Source of the DNA: Candidatus Nanopelagicales bacterium
GTDB taxonomy: Bacteria; Actinomycetota; Actinomycetes; S36-B12; UBA5976
DNA: 34,146 nucleotides
NCBI GenBank assembly: GCA_030157865.1
Contig: JAOATY010000023.1
Location: 15,707-49,852, forward strand
Reading direction: 5' to 3'
Shown here: piece after piece, positions 15,886 through 23,409 of the stretch
How positions within the stretch are numbered: the stretch's first letter is position 1
Layout: every line of letters starts with the position of its first letter
Program-made: the position numbers and the translations under genes
Notes under the pieces: generated by a model
The model's input: only the letters and a program-made list of their open reading frames with translations
Told to the model about the DNA's origin: nothing
The model's database searches: none

Positions 15886-16012
15886 CTCAACGCTTGCCTA
15901 GAGTGTGGCAACAGGTCTAAAGATCCGAAAAACCCAATGTTGGCAGGACAATAATGCATTGCCGAACCAGCCTTGGCTCCTATCGCGAGTTCGAATCTTG
16001 CTAGCGCTCGCG

Positions 16013-16018
16013 TAGTCT
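16013..16018 (+). promoter_or_regulatory. Putative -10 (TAGTCT) for leaderless copC mRNA
   Basis: TAGTCT followed by six bases and the ATG at 16025. A tRNA T-arm-like sequence lies immediately upstream, at 15985-16001. Confidence 0.5.
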
Positions 16019-16024
16019 TAGGAC

Positions 16025-16621
16025 ATGGCTATTTTCTTGAAATCACAGCGAATTATTGGCGCGATCGTTTTGGCAGGCCTGGGCCTATTTGCCCCAATCA
16101 CCACGGCCTCAGCTCACACAGATTTGATCAGCAGCTCACCGGCTGCAAATTCAGATGTCAACGCCTCACAAGAAACTATTTCCCTAACATTTGGCGAGCC
16201 ACCACTTGTTGATGGTGCTGCGATCGTAGTGATGAATTCTTCAGGTGACATCTTAAATTCCCCTGCACCCGCTCTTGATGGCGCCACTCTTTCAATTCCT
16301 TGGCCTGCTGACCTGACACCAGGGAACGTAACTGTTCAGTGGCGCGCTACTGGAGCTGATGGCCATGTTTTGACTGGCGAGTTTGCGTTTAACTACACAG
16401 CTGCAGCTGAAGGCGGAATGGCTCCAAGTCCAGCAGCTAGCACTCAGCCATCCGCTGAGCCAATGATGACCGCGATGGCTACTCCTGAAGTTATTGCCAT
16501 GCCACTTGCAATTGATGATGCGCCTGCTGAAGAAAGCAGTAACAACCTAGTTATTGGAATTGCAATCGTTTCCTTAGTCGGACTTGTAGCTGCTGGGTTA
16601 TTCCTGCGACGCAGTAAGTAA
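16025..16621 (+). CDS. copC: CopC-domain secreted/membrane-anchored copper-binding protein
   Basis: A 198-residue protein with a signal peptide ending ASA; the mature N-terminus begins with His, the amino-terminal copper ligand of CopC proteins. The CopC/YcnJ domain spans about residues 31-125 and includes the second conserved motif [14 protein letters not shown] Pro/Ala/Met-rich linker (about 130-165) leads to a single C-terminal membrane helix and RRSK anchor. It probably hands copper to the co-transcribed CopD-CtaG protein. No copper-responsive regulator is visible nearby. Confidence 0.9.
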   Translation: MAIFLKSQRIIGAIVLAGLGLFAPITTASAHTDLISSSPAANSDVNASQETISLTFGEPPLVDGAAIVVMNSSGDILNSPAPALDGATLSIPWPADLTPGNVTVQWRATGADGHVLTGEFAFNYTAAAEGGMAPSPAASTQPSAEPMMTAMATPEVIAMPLAIDDAPAEESSNNLVIGIAIVSLVGLVAAGLFLRRSK

Positions 16622-16627
16622 GTATTG

Positions 16628-18577
16628 ATGAATGGATTTATTGCAAGACTTGGAATATTCCTGCTTGCAATAATTTCATTTTCGTTTGTACTGATATACG
16701 GTGGCGCTGCTTGGGCTCCACTACCTGAAGGAATTCCTGATTCTGGACAAGCAACAAGTTGGATATTGCAATTCGCGATATTTGCTCATGTAGTTCTAGG
16801 TCTTCGGGTTTTTGGTTTGCTAGTTACTTGGACTTTTATTGCGCCGACTACTGGTGAAACAATTTCCCGCGATGGCCGTAAAGCAGTTCTGCATGCGAGT
16901 TCAATCGCTGCGCTTTGGTCTTTGTCAGCTGTAATCGCTGGGTTAACCACAATGGCAAATGTTCTTGGTGTTCCATTCAAGGATATTTTTCGGCAAGGGT
17001 TCATTTCAACTTACTTGTTGTATTTGCCACCATCGCGCAGTTACATAATCACCGCCCTAATCGCTTTAGGTATTGCAATTGCCGGCGTCTTTTTAGTTTC
17101 ACTTAACTCAGTCGCACTTCTTGCTGCTCTAGCTGGAGCTGGCATCGCCGCACCTTTACTTAATAGCCATGCAGCATCACTGGGAAGTCATTCACTTGCC
17201 TTAACTTCATCAGTTGCTCACGGGTTAGCTATGAGTGCCTGGGTAGGTGGCTTATGGGCGGTATCAGAGTTTGTGAAAGCTAAAGACCTGAAGGTCGTTA
17301 CTAGATTTTCGGCACTTGCCGCAGTTAGCGTGGCCGTTTTAGCTATCTCAGGAATTGCTGCGGCGTACGCTCGCCTTGATTCCATAAGCGATCTTTGGCT
17401 CAGTCGCTATGGCCAAATTGTTGTGCTTAAAACTGTTTTCTTTGCCTTGTTGATGTGGCTAGCCGTTCAAATCCGAGCCAGGCTTGCTTCAACTGGAAAT
17501 CTCAAGAAATTCTTGGCGGCTGAAGTTTCAATCATGGCGCTCGCAATTGGAGTTGGCGTTGCCTTGCATTCAACCCCAATGAGTCGAATCTCTGCACCGC
17601 TTAACTCAGCTGGTGAAGAGATTCTTGGGTTTGCATATCCACCACCACCAACACTTTCGACAATTATTTTTGGTTGGAATCCAGAATGGTTTATGTTGAC
17701 AGTCAGCTTGGTTGCAGCAGCCCTTTACACAATTGGCCTAATTCGTATTAAGCGAAACCAGATTTCCTGGAGCCCACTTCGAACCATTTCATTCATGATC
17801 GGTATTGGTTTGGTGATCTGGACGACCAATGCCGGTATAAGCATGTATTCGAAAGTTTCATTTGAATACCACATGATTCAGCACATGACACTTTCGATGA
17901 TTGCGCCAATCTTTATTGTTTTGAGTGCACCAATCACTTTGGCACTTCGAGCTCTTCCAGCGCAAAAAACTTCTGATCATCGAAATAATCGCGATTGGAT
18001 ATTGGCTTTACTACACAGTGGATATTCGAAATTGATTACACATCCATTGATGGTTTTGGCAATCTTTACTTTCGGTTTGTATGGTCTGTATTTCACACCA
18101 TTATTTTCCACATTTATGGCGAGCCATACCGGCCACATCTTTATGGAACTTCATTTCCTAATTTCGGGATTGCTGTTTTCATACGTGGTAGTTGGTACCG
18201 ATCCAAGCCCTCGTAATGTTCCCTACTGGGCTCGGCTAATGATTGTTCTCGTTGGACTTTCACTTCATGCATTCTTTGCGATTGCAATCATGCAATCAAG
18301 TGAGCCGATCGGAGTCGATTGGTACATTCAAGTTCAACCACCATGGATCATTGATTTGCTAGCCGACACAAATGCAGGTGGCAGCATCGCTTGGGCGCTT
18401 GGTGAAATTCCAACGTTCTCACTTTTGGTAATCGTGGCAGTGATGTGGTCACGTAGCGATACTCGATTGGCGAAACAAGTGGATCGCGCTGCAGATCGTG
18501 ATGGCGATGCTGAACTTAAGGCATATAACGCCCAGTTGAGCGCACTAAACAAGCACGACAATTCAATTAACGAATAA
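16628..18577 (+). CDS. copD: CopD - CtaG (caa3-type) fusion membrane protein
   Basis: A 649-residue polytopic membrane protein with about 15 hydrophobic segments. The N-terminal half (to about residue 330) corresponds to CopD, the copper-import partner of CopC. The C-terminal half (about 340-620) matches the Caa3_CtaG family, with the histidine-rich stretches EYHMIQHMTLSMIAP and SHTGHIFMELHFLISG. Such fusions are common in Actinobacteria and are linked to copper delivery to cytochrome c oxidase. ATG at 16628 is preferred over the adjacent TTG at 16625; copC ends 6 nt upstream. Its 3' end overlaps the convergent amidase gene by 11 nt. Confidence 0.88.
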   Translation: MNGFIARLGIFLLAIISFSFVLIYGGAAWAPLPEGIPDSGQATSWILQFAIFAHVVLGLRVFGLLVTWTFIAPTTGETISRDGRKAVLHASSIAALWSLSAVIAGLTTMANVLGVPFKDIFRQGFISTYLLYLPPSRSYIITALIALGIAIAGVFLVSLNSVALLAALAGAGIAAPLLNSHAASLGSHSLALTSSVAHGLAMSAWVGGLWAVSEFVKAKDLKVVTRFSALAAVSVAVLAISGIAAAYARLDSISDLWLSRYGQIVVLKTVFFALLMWLAVQIRARLASTGNLKKFLAAEVSIMALAIGVGVALHSTPMSRISAPLNSAGEEILGFAYPPPPTLSTIIFGWNPEWFMLTVSLVAAALYTIGLIRIKRNQISWSPLRTISFMIGIGLVIWTTNAGISMYSKVSFEYHMIQHMTLSMIAPIFIVLSAPITLALRALPAQKTSDHRNNRDWILALLHSGYSKLITHPLMVLAIFTFGLYGLYFTPLFSTFMASHTGHIFMELHFLISGLLFSYVVVGTDPSPRNVPYWARLMIVLVGLSLHAFFAIAIMQSSEPIGVDWYIQVQPPWIIDLLADTNAGGSIAWALGEIPTFSLLVIVAVMWSRSDTRLAKQVDRAADRDGDAELKAYNAQLSALNKHDNSINE

Positions 18578-19352
18578 ATCGATCTTTCTGGAATGGGTGT
18601 TCATTCCTAAAAGCAGCTACCTCAGTTAAATCAATCTCTGCGTAGAGTACTTCTTCGCTTGTTCCTGCTTCAGCAATAATTTCGCCACGAGGGCTAACAA
18701 CCATGGAATGACCACCGAGCATAATGTCTCCATTAGGTCCGACTTCATTGCAGGCGATAACCCAAGCCTGGTTTTCAATTGCTCGCGCTTGGTTCAAAAC
18801 TCGCCAGTGGTTAATCCGCGGCGTTGGCCAACCTGAGGTAATCAAAATCGTTTCAACACCCTGATCATTCATCCCTCGGAATAATTCCGGAAAGCGTAAG
18901 TCATAACAAATTGCTAAGCCGGTATGACCGATTGGGGTTTGCTCTTGCGTGACTATTTCAGTGCCGCGGTTAAGCAGGATTGCTTCGCCATGATCGAAAC
19001 CATATAGATGTATCTTGCGATAAAACTTAACTATCTCTCCGGCAGGGTTGATCAAAACTGCAGTATTAGCCATGCCACCATCGTCTAGACGCTCAACAAA
19101 AGATCCACCGTGAAGCCAAAAATTCCCAGACTTGGCGCGAGCCTGTAAGGCGGTTACTAACTCGCCATCACGCGGTTGGGCATAAGTCTCTAGTGCGCCT
19201 GAGTTAAAGGCACCAATGTTCCAAAGTTCTGGAAGAACAACAAGCTCACATTTACCTATTTGCTGATCGACTAAATCAAGAACTCTTGGGACGCGGGCTT
19301 CAGGAGTTTCCGTATCACTGACATCAACTTGAATTAGGGCGACTTTGCTCAT
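18567..19352 (-). CDS. Carbon-nitrogen hydrolase (nitrilase superfamily, omega-amidase-like)
   Basis: A 261-residue cytoplasmic hydrolase with the complete Glu-Lys-Cys triad: E42 in VLPELW, K113 in YRKIHLYG and C149 in ICYDLRFPELFRG. The DLRFPE segment and length fit the Nit2/omega-amidase or YafV-type branch acting on alpha-keto acid amides, but substrate choice is uncertain. ATG at 19352 is preceded by TAGACT six nt upstream, suggesting a leaderless message. It overlaps copD by 11 nt at the 3' end and lies 40 nt downstream of the reductase gene stop. Confidence 0.85.
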   Translation of the reverse strand: MSKVALIQVDVSDTETPEARVPRVLDLVDQQIGKCELVVLPELWNIGAFNSGALETYAQPRDGELVTALQARAKSGNFWLHGGSFVERLDDGGMANTAVLINPAGEIVKFYRKIHLYGFDHGEAILLNRGTEIVTQEQTPIGHTGLAICYDLRFPELFRGMNDQGVETILITSGWPTPRINHWRVLNQARAIENQAWVIACNEVGPNGDIMLGGHSMVVSPRGEIIAEAGTSEEVLYAEIDLTEVAAFRNEHPFQKDRFIR

Positions 19353-19358
19353 GTACTC

Positions 19359-19364
19359 AGTCTA
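19359..19364 (-). promoter_or_regulatory. Putative -10 (TAGACT) for leaderless amidase mRNA
   Basis: TANNNT, then six bases, then the ATG at 19352. Confidence 0.5.
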
Positions 19365-19392
19365 TTGAAGGCAACGCTTTAGAAATGAGAAT

Positions 19393-20919
19393 CTAAATAT
19401 CTAGAACCAAGGTGGAGCCAGTACCGCGGGAAACACATGGGTACATAACTCCGATTGCGTCCTTATCTTCATCGCTCATCACTGAATCGAGGTGAACTGG
19501 CTGGCCCTTTAGGACACGAACCTCACAAGTGCCGCAAACCCCTTCACCGCAGGAAGAAATCAATGCGCCGCCATTTTCATTTAGCGCATCAAGAAGGGAT
19601 TCATCTTTACCGACTGCAATCGTCAAGTTTGATCGTGACAAAGTCACTTCAAAGGCTTCAATAACTGCGTCGTCACTTCGATCAACTGCACTAAATCGCT
19701 CGTAGTGCAGGCGATCAACGGGAACCTTCGAAATCAAGGCATCAAGCAGTGGTTCGGGTCCACATACATAAACATGTCCATTAAAGCCCTCAAGCAACGC
19801 ATCTAGGTCTGGGCGACCACCTTGTTCGTCATCGGCATGAACTATTACTCGATCACCAAACATTTCTACCAACTCATTTGCGTAAGCCATCGAGTTACGG
19901 GAACGACCGGCATAAAGCAAACGCCATTGACGTCGACTTGGTAGGGATTCAATCATCGCTTTGATTGGAGTGATTCCGATTCCACCTGCAATAAACAGAT
20001 ATTCGTTAGATGCTTCAAGCTCGAAGTGATTATGTGGTCCTGAAACTTCAAGTGCCATTCCGGCTTTCAAGCTTTCATGGACATAACGACTACCGCCTCG
20101 AGATTGCGGTGATTCCAAAACTGCAATTGAATACTGCGAACGATCAGCCGGATCGCCACACAACGAATACTGTCGCTTCATGTCTCCGGGTAAGTGCAAA
20201 GTCACATGTGCTCCAGGAACCCATGGATCTAGATTTGATCGATCAGGAAGTACGAAATCGAATCCTAAAATTCCATCAGCAAGTGGAGTCACGCGATCAA
20301 CAACAACTTTATGTAAGTTCTCTGTCTTTTGATTTGGCCGACGACCTTCAACAGTTGCGGACAATGTCTTGGCGGACTTTGGAAACAAGATTCGCACAAT
20401 CAATGCAACGGTGGTCAGCGTTATCAAAGTCAATGCAGTGATTCGGTACGCCCAGGCTCGCACATCAGTTCCAGACCAACCGGCGTGGAATGAAACTAAA
20501 AGTACTAAGGCATAACTTGAGTAATGAATTGCTTTCCAATATTTTCTTGGCAGCTTTTTCATCATTAACGAAGTAGCTTGAACTGCGATCAGAATGTAGG
20601 TACAAATCACACCAAGCGCAATTGGCCAGCCACCGAGCCAGGCAATCTTTTGATACTGCGAGTGAAATGGAACGAATAGATCTTGGAAGGTAAACGCAGC
20701 ATATTCGTCGATGAATAGAGATGCCATGTGAATGCCAACAAAAACAACAGTCATACCTGAAAGCCATCTATGCAGATCAAGTAACCAGCTCGGATTGTCT
20801 TTAGGCTTTATAACTCGCGTAGACAACAAAATGCCCCAGGTAACACTGATGACCATCAAGGCCCAAGCAATGATTGCGCTCGCTCGAGTTACGTACCACC
20901 AAATTGCTGGATCTAACAT
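19393..20919 (-). CDS. Ferric-reductase-like flavocytochrome fused to FAD/NAD(P) reductase and 2Fe-2S ferredoxin
   Basis: A 508-residue three-part protein. The N-terminal membrane domain (about 10-190) has two histidine pairs 13-14 residues apart on facing helices (LHRWL...GIHM; IHYSS...FHAG), the bis-heme pattern of ferric reductases and NADPH oxidases. An FAD-binding barrel follows (RQYSLCGDP), then an NAD(P) domain (GGIGITPIKAM, VYVCGPEPLL). A plant-type 2Fe-2S domain ends the protein, with CGEGVCGTC plus a distal Cys near MYPC. It should carry electrons from NAD(P)H across the membrane to an external acceptor. ATG at 20919 overlaps the apbE stop by 7 nt; an upstream in-frame TTG at 20934 is less likely. 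It is the last gene of the secreted-protein operon. Confidence 0.85.
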   Translation of the reverse strand: MLDPAIWWYVTRASAIIAWALMVISVTWGILLSTRVIKPKDNPSWLLDLHRWLSGMTVVFVGIHMASLFIDEYAAFTFQDLFVPFHSQYQKIAWLGGWPIALGVICTYILIAVQATSLMMKKLPRKYWKAIHYSSYALVLLVSFHAGWSGTDVRAWAYRITALTLITLTTVALIVRILFPKSAKTLSATVEGRRPNQKTENLHKVVVDRVTPLADGILGFDFVLPDRSNLDPWVPGAHVTLHLPGDMKRQYSLCGDPADRSQYSIAVLESPQSRGGSRYVHESLKAGMALEVSGPHNHFELEASNEYLFIAGGIGITPIKAMIESLPSRRQWRLLYAGRSRNSMAYANELVEMFGDRVIVHADDEQGGRPDLDALLEGFNGHVYVCGPEPLLDALISKVPVDRLHYERFSAVDRSDDAVIEAFEVTLSRSNLTIAVGKDESLLDALNENGGALISSCGEGVCGTCEVRVLKGQPVHLDSVMSDEDKDAIGVMYPCVSRGTGSTLVLDI

Positions 20920-21836
20920 GCGTAATTTTTCCAATTCTCTGAAGTGTGAATTTGATTCTTGTCATCAACCAGTAGTGCGGCTGTACCTAAAGAATTAATG
21001 CGTGCCAGTCCTTCACTTGACTGCAAAATCACACACATCTTTGCTAGGACCTCGGCTTGGGAAGCGTTCTGTGTGATTACTGTCGCCTGAACAACGTTTG
21101 ATTCCGAAGGTTGGTGATTTCTCGGATCAATAATGTGATGTGACTTGCCCAACTGCCAGCCCATTGGGCTCGAGGTAGCAAGACCACCGCGACTGAGGGC
21201 AACTGAAGCAATGAATTCACTTGATTTTTGTGGATCTGAGATATCAACTTTCCAACCAGCTGCTTCTACAGACATGCCTTTAATCGCCACGTCCCCGCCA
21301 GCAAATACGGCAACACCCATGGCACCGAGCTGCATTGCGTAGTCACTCATCAGATCTGCAGCCAGACCCTTACCAATGCCACCTGCATCAAGGGCTACAC
21401 CGCGTGGAACTACTACTGTCTTTGATTCAAGGTCTATCAGTACATCCGACAAGTCAGCAGAACTTTGCGCTCGAGCAGCCCAGTTTGTAACGTTTGCTGA
21501 ATTTGATCTACTAGTCGCAAACCCCAAATCTAAAAGTTCACCAAGTACGTTTCCGCTATACAAACCTTGAGTGAGTTCAAAGCCGTTTTTCATCTCGCTA
21601 ACAAGTCGAAGCGTTGCATCACTAACTTGATGTGAAACATCAGGATTATTGTTCAGCATCATTACTTCCGATTCCGGAAGGAATCTAGACCACTTAGCCT
21701 CTAGTTCATTTGCAAGGTTAAATACTGCGTCGCAAATTTCTTGATTAGCACCTACCAATATGCAATAGAAGCTTGTACCCATTGCTTGAAAGTCAATGCG
21801 CTGTGACGAGGTCTTTAATGAATTGTTAGTTGGCAT
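20913..21836 (-). CDS. apbE: FAD:protein FMN transferase
   Basis: A 307-residue ApbE-family protein with the FAD/Mg-binding motifs DAGGIGKGLAADLM, FAGGDVAIKG and HHIIDPRNH. It attaches FMN covalently to a Thr/Ser of target proteins, usually within a (D/S)xx(S/T)GA(T/S)-type motif. There is no N-terminal signal or lipobox, so it appears cytoplasmic, unlike the Nqr/Rnf-linked exported forms. No FMN-binding (PF04205) domain is present in the neighbours, so the acceptor is unknown. It starts 11 nt after the preceding secreted-protein gene stop and overlaps the reductase start by 7 nt, consistent with one polycistronic message. Confidence 0.88.
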   Translation of the reverse strand: MPTNNSLKTSSQRIDFQAMGTSFYCILVGANQEICDAVFNLANELEAKWSRFLPESEVMMLNNNPDVSHQVSDATLRLVSEMKNGFELTQGLYSGNVLGELLDLGFATSRSNSANVTNWAARAQSSADLSDVLIDLESKTVVVPRGVALDAGGIGKGLAADLMSDYAMQLGAMGVAVFAGGDVAIKGMSVEAAGWKVDISDPQKSSEFIASVALSRGGLATSSPMGWQLGKSHHIIDPRNHQPSESNVVQATVITQNASQAEVLAKMCVILQSSEGLARINSLGTAALLVDDKNQIHTSENWKNYAC

Positions 21837-21847
21837 AACGTGCTCAA

Positions 21848-22330
21848 CTAAATCTGGGTAAGTACGTATCCGTACTTAGCATTTTTGCATTTACCTGTGG
21901 CCGTCGGATTTTCCGTTTTACCACCGGGTGACATGCAGGTATAAACAACAGTTGGAGCCGGAGCTGCCGGTGCAACCTCAGGAGTCGTTGGCGTAGCTGG
22001 AACAACAGGCGTAGCCGGAGCGACCGTTTGTGCAGTAGCTGGTGCAGCTGGCGCAGAAGTTTTTGTCGACTTTGTTGGTGCAGCTGGTGCCGACGGAGCA
22101 ATCGTTGCCGCTGGAGTAGCTGCATTGGTTACTGCAGGAACTGGAGTGGTTGCGCTAGTTGCTGGCGCTGTTGTCTCGACTGGTACAGCGTTTGTATCAG
22201 TAACGTTCGCCGCTAACTCAGCCTGATGTGTATTCCAGGCCAAACTCGTGACGATGCTAACGAATGCAGTTGACGAGATACCTAGCGTTGCTATCCGTGA
22301 CCGACGTGCTGGATGTGGGTTTCGTTTCAT
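21848..22330 (-). CDS. Small secreted Ala/Thr/Pro-rich protein with C-terminal cysteine pair
   Basis: A 160-residue protein of unknown function. A basic n-region and hydrophobic segment (about 12-32) form a signal peptide or membrane anchor. Residues 45-125 are almost only A, P, T, V and S. The tail is ordered: PTVVYTCMSPGGK, then a second Cys in GKCKNAKYGYV. The PTVVY-x4-P motif also occurs as PSVVY-x4-P in the upstream acidic protein. The two cysteines could form a disulfide or bind metal. It starts 2 nt after the acidic-protein stop and is followed by apbE after 11 nt. I do not recognise a named family. Confidence 0.75.
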   Translation of the reverse strand: MKRNPHPARRSRIATLGISSTAFVSIVTSLAWNTHQAELAANVTDTNAVPVETTAPATSATTPVPAVTNAATPAATIAPSAPAAPTKSTKTSAPAAPATAQTVAPATPVVPATPTTPEVAPAAPAPTVVYTCMSPGGKTENPTATGKCKNAKYGYVLTQI

Positions 22331-22332
22331 GA

Positions 22333-22767
22333 TTAATCATCATCTTCGTCTTCGTCGTCATCATCTTCGTCTTCGTCGTCATCATCGTCATCTTCGTCTT
22401 CATCATCGTCGTCGTCACCATTTGATGGGTTTGGATTTCCATAGACAACTGAAGGATTGCTTGAAGTACTGGCAATTGATGTTGAATTTGTTGTGGCCTT
22501 AACCGCTGCGGGAGTTGAACTCGCGCTTGGTTGAGTTTGAGTAGAGCTTGCTACTTGGTTCTGGTTATTCGTAGCAGTAACCGAGGGAACTTGTGCTTCG
22601 ACCGGAACGGAAGCTGATGTTTGATCTACTGGAAGCAATGTAGTTGCAGCTGTTCCAAGTGTGGATTCAGTCGGACTAATTAGCGCCTGAGTATTGATTG
22701 CTGCGGCAGCGGTTCCAGTTAGTAGGACAGCAACTAGGGCTAACGCGGTACCAAACTTTGATTTCAT
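22333..22767 (-). CDS. Small secreted protein with a 27-residue all-acidic C-terminal tail
   Basis: A 144-residue protein of unknown function. It has an N-terminal signal (MKSKFGTALALVAVLL, probable cleavage after AAAA), then a Ser/Thr/Ala-rich linker, PSVVYGNPNPSNG, and an uninterrupted run of 27 Asp/Glu residues to the stop, arranged as D(n)-EDE blocks. Such a tail would bind cations (Ca, Fe, Mn) or basic surfaces. The tail is encoded by GAT/GAC/GAA repeats including a perfect 21-bp tandem duplication (22337-22378). Its own -10 (TACATT) lies 6 nt from the ATG, with a degenerate direct-repeat box 34 bp upstream. N-terminal residues 1-45 resemble those of the neighbouring 151-residue protein. 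Confidence 0.75.
   Translation of the reverse strand: MKSKFGTALALVAVLLTGTAAAAINTQALISPTESTLGTAATTLLPVDQTSASVPVEAQVPSVTATNNQNQVASSTQTQPSASSTPAAVKATTNSTSIASTSSNPSVVYGNPNPSNGDDDDDEDEDDDDDDEDEDDDDEDEDDD
22337..22420. repeat. Trinucleotide-rich coding tandem repeat (acidic tail)
   Basis: The 21-bp unit TCATCATCTTCGTCTTCGTCG (one base over the quoting limit if written with its neighbours, so only its span is given here: 22337-22357) is repeated exactly at 22358-22378 and then in degenerate form to about 22420. All units keep the reading frame, so copy-number change would lengthen or shorten the acidic tail without a frameshift. Confidence 0.8.
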
Positions 22768-22773
22768 GCCTTA

Positions 22774-22779
22774 AATGTA
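22774..22779 (-). promoter_or_regulatory. Putative -10 (TACATT) of the acidic-tail protein gene
   Basis: TACATT followed by six bases and the ATG at 22767. There is no consensus -35, and no ribosome site. Confidence 0.5.
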
Positions 22780-22813
22780 TCGATCTGAGTCTCTTGAAAA
22801 GGGTTGGGTTTAT

Positions 22814-22831
22814 CCAAGATCCATACAAGTA
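22814..22831 (-). promoter_or_regulatory. Degenerate direct-repeat box, candidate response-regulator site
   Basis: Plus strand CCAAGAT (22814-22820), four bases, ACAAGTA (22825-22831), 11-bp period. The flank TTATCCAAGA is identical to that of the box at 23345. The distance to the -10 is 34 bp, matching the other two boxes. Confidence 0.45.
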
Positions 22832-22842
22832 ATGTCAGCGTT

Positions 22843-23298
22843 TCATTCAGATTCTGGAGCTGATTCTGGGGAAGCTTCCGGCGCCATTGATGCCGATACT
22901 TCAGGACTGACTTCAGGCGTTGGGGATGGCTCAGGGCTTGCATCTGGGGAGGTGGGTGGCTCTGGAGCAACAGTTGGTTCAGGCATAGGAGTCTGAATCA
23001 CTTCGGAATTCGTGATCGCGCGAACTTGGGTCTCGGCAACCGCAGATGGGGTTACGGAATCAACTTCGACTGGAAGGGCAATCACACCTGAATCAGTCTC
23101 TGATTCTGAAGGATTAGAAGGTGCTGCCACCTGCTGAATCGGAGTCGGCATTTGAGAGTCTGGAAAGAACGCCCCAGCGGTACCGATTGTGTTGATCACA
23201 TTTGTTTGTAGTGATTCGGAAAACAGGGAACCAGCAGTGCTCCCACCCAAAGCCAATATGGCAAGCAGGGCCACGGAGGTCTTCGGGGAAGTCTTCAT
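22843..23298 (-). CDS. Small secreted protein with Pro/Glu/Ser-rich tail
   Basis: A 151-residue protein of unknown function, first in the minus-strand operon. The signal peptide is MKTSPKTSVALLAILALGGS; the region after it (TIGTAGAFFPDSQ) aligns with TLGTAATTLLPVDQ of the acidic-tail protein at the same distance from the start, pointing to a shared origin. From about residue 100 the chain is a P-E-S-A repeat-like, acidic tail, likely extended. The start ATG at 23298 is chosen over 23325 because TAGATT lies 7 nt upstream with TTGAAT as -35 at a 16-bp spacing. It is divergent from the response regulator. Confidence 0.75.
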   Translation of the reverse strand: MKTSPKTSVALLAILALGGSTAGSLFSESLQTNVINTIGTAGAFFPDSQMPTPIQQVAAPSNPSESETDSGVIALPVEVDSVTPSAVAETQVRAITNSEVIQTPMPEPTVAPEPPTSPDASPEPSPTPEVSPEVSASMAPEASPESAPESE

Positions 23299-23305
23299 AA
23301 ATACC

Positions 23306-23333
23306 AATCTATCTAGGATTTTCACTAATTCAA
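23306..23333 (-). promoter_or_regulatory. Promoter of the secreted-protein operon (TTGAAT-16-TAGATT)
   Basis: -35 TTGAAT (23328-23333), 16-bp spacer, -10 TAGATT (23306-23311), then 7 nt to the ATG at 23298. No ribosome site is present, so the transcript is probably leaderless. Confidence 0.6.
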
Positions 23334-23335
23334 CT

Positions 23336-23363
23336 CTTGGTTATCCAAGAAACAGCCAAGAAA
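23336..23363. promoter_or_regulatory. Direct-repeat box between operon and two-component genes
   Basis: Plus strand CCAAGAAA at 23345-23352 and 23356-23363, 11-bp period, one turn of the helix. CTTGG-TTAT-CCAAG (23336-23349) adds an inverted arm. The box is 33 bp from the operon -10 and about 47 bp from the regulator start, so it could serve both. OmpR-family regulators commonly bind direct repeats of this period. Confidence 0.65.
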
Positions 23364-23409
23364 GGCTTGAGGGCTAAATTTGGCCCGAAAACCAGAGAAA
23401 ATAGAGATT

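Noticed and set aside
15873-15959. 29-residue N-terminal extension of dCTP deaminase
   Set aside because: No family match, and a good -10 lies within it next to GTG 15872.
15935-16009. Functional tRNA-Gly beside dcd
   Set aside because: Only the T-arm can be drawn; acceptor and anticodon stems do not pair.
22337-22420. Possible CRISPR-like or minisatellite non-coding repeat
   Set aside because: Units are contiguous without spacers and encode an in-frame Asp/Glu tail of a secreted protein.
22764-22996. Open frames on both strands between the two small secreted-protein genes
   Set aside because: They are shadows of the Pro/Glu/Ser-rich coding sequence; codon-biased low complexity keeps other frames open.
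22843-23298. FMN_bind acceptor protein for ApbE among the small secreted proteins
   Set aside because: None has a convincing (D/S)xx(S/T)GA(T/S) flavinylation motif; GTA-type words in TIGTAG and TLGTAAT are not a match.
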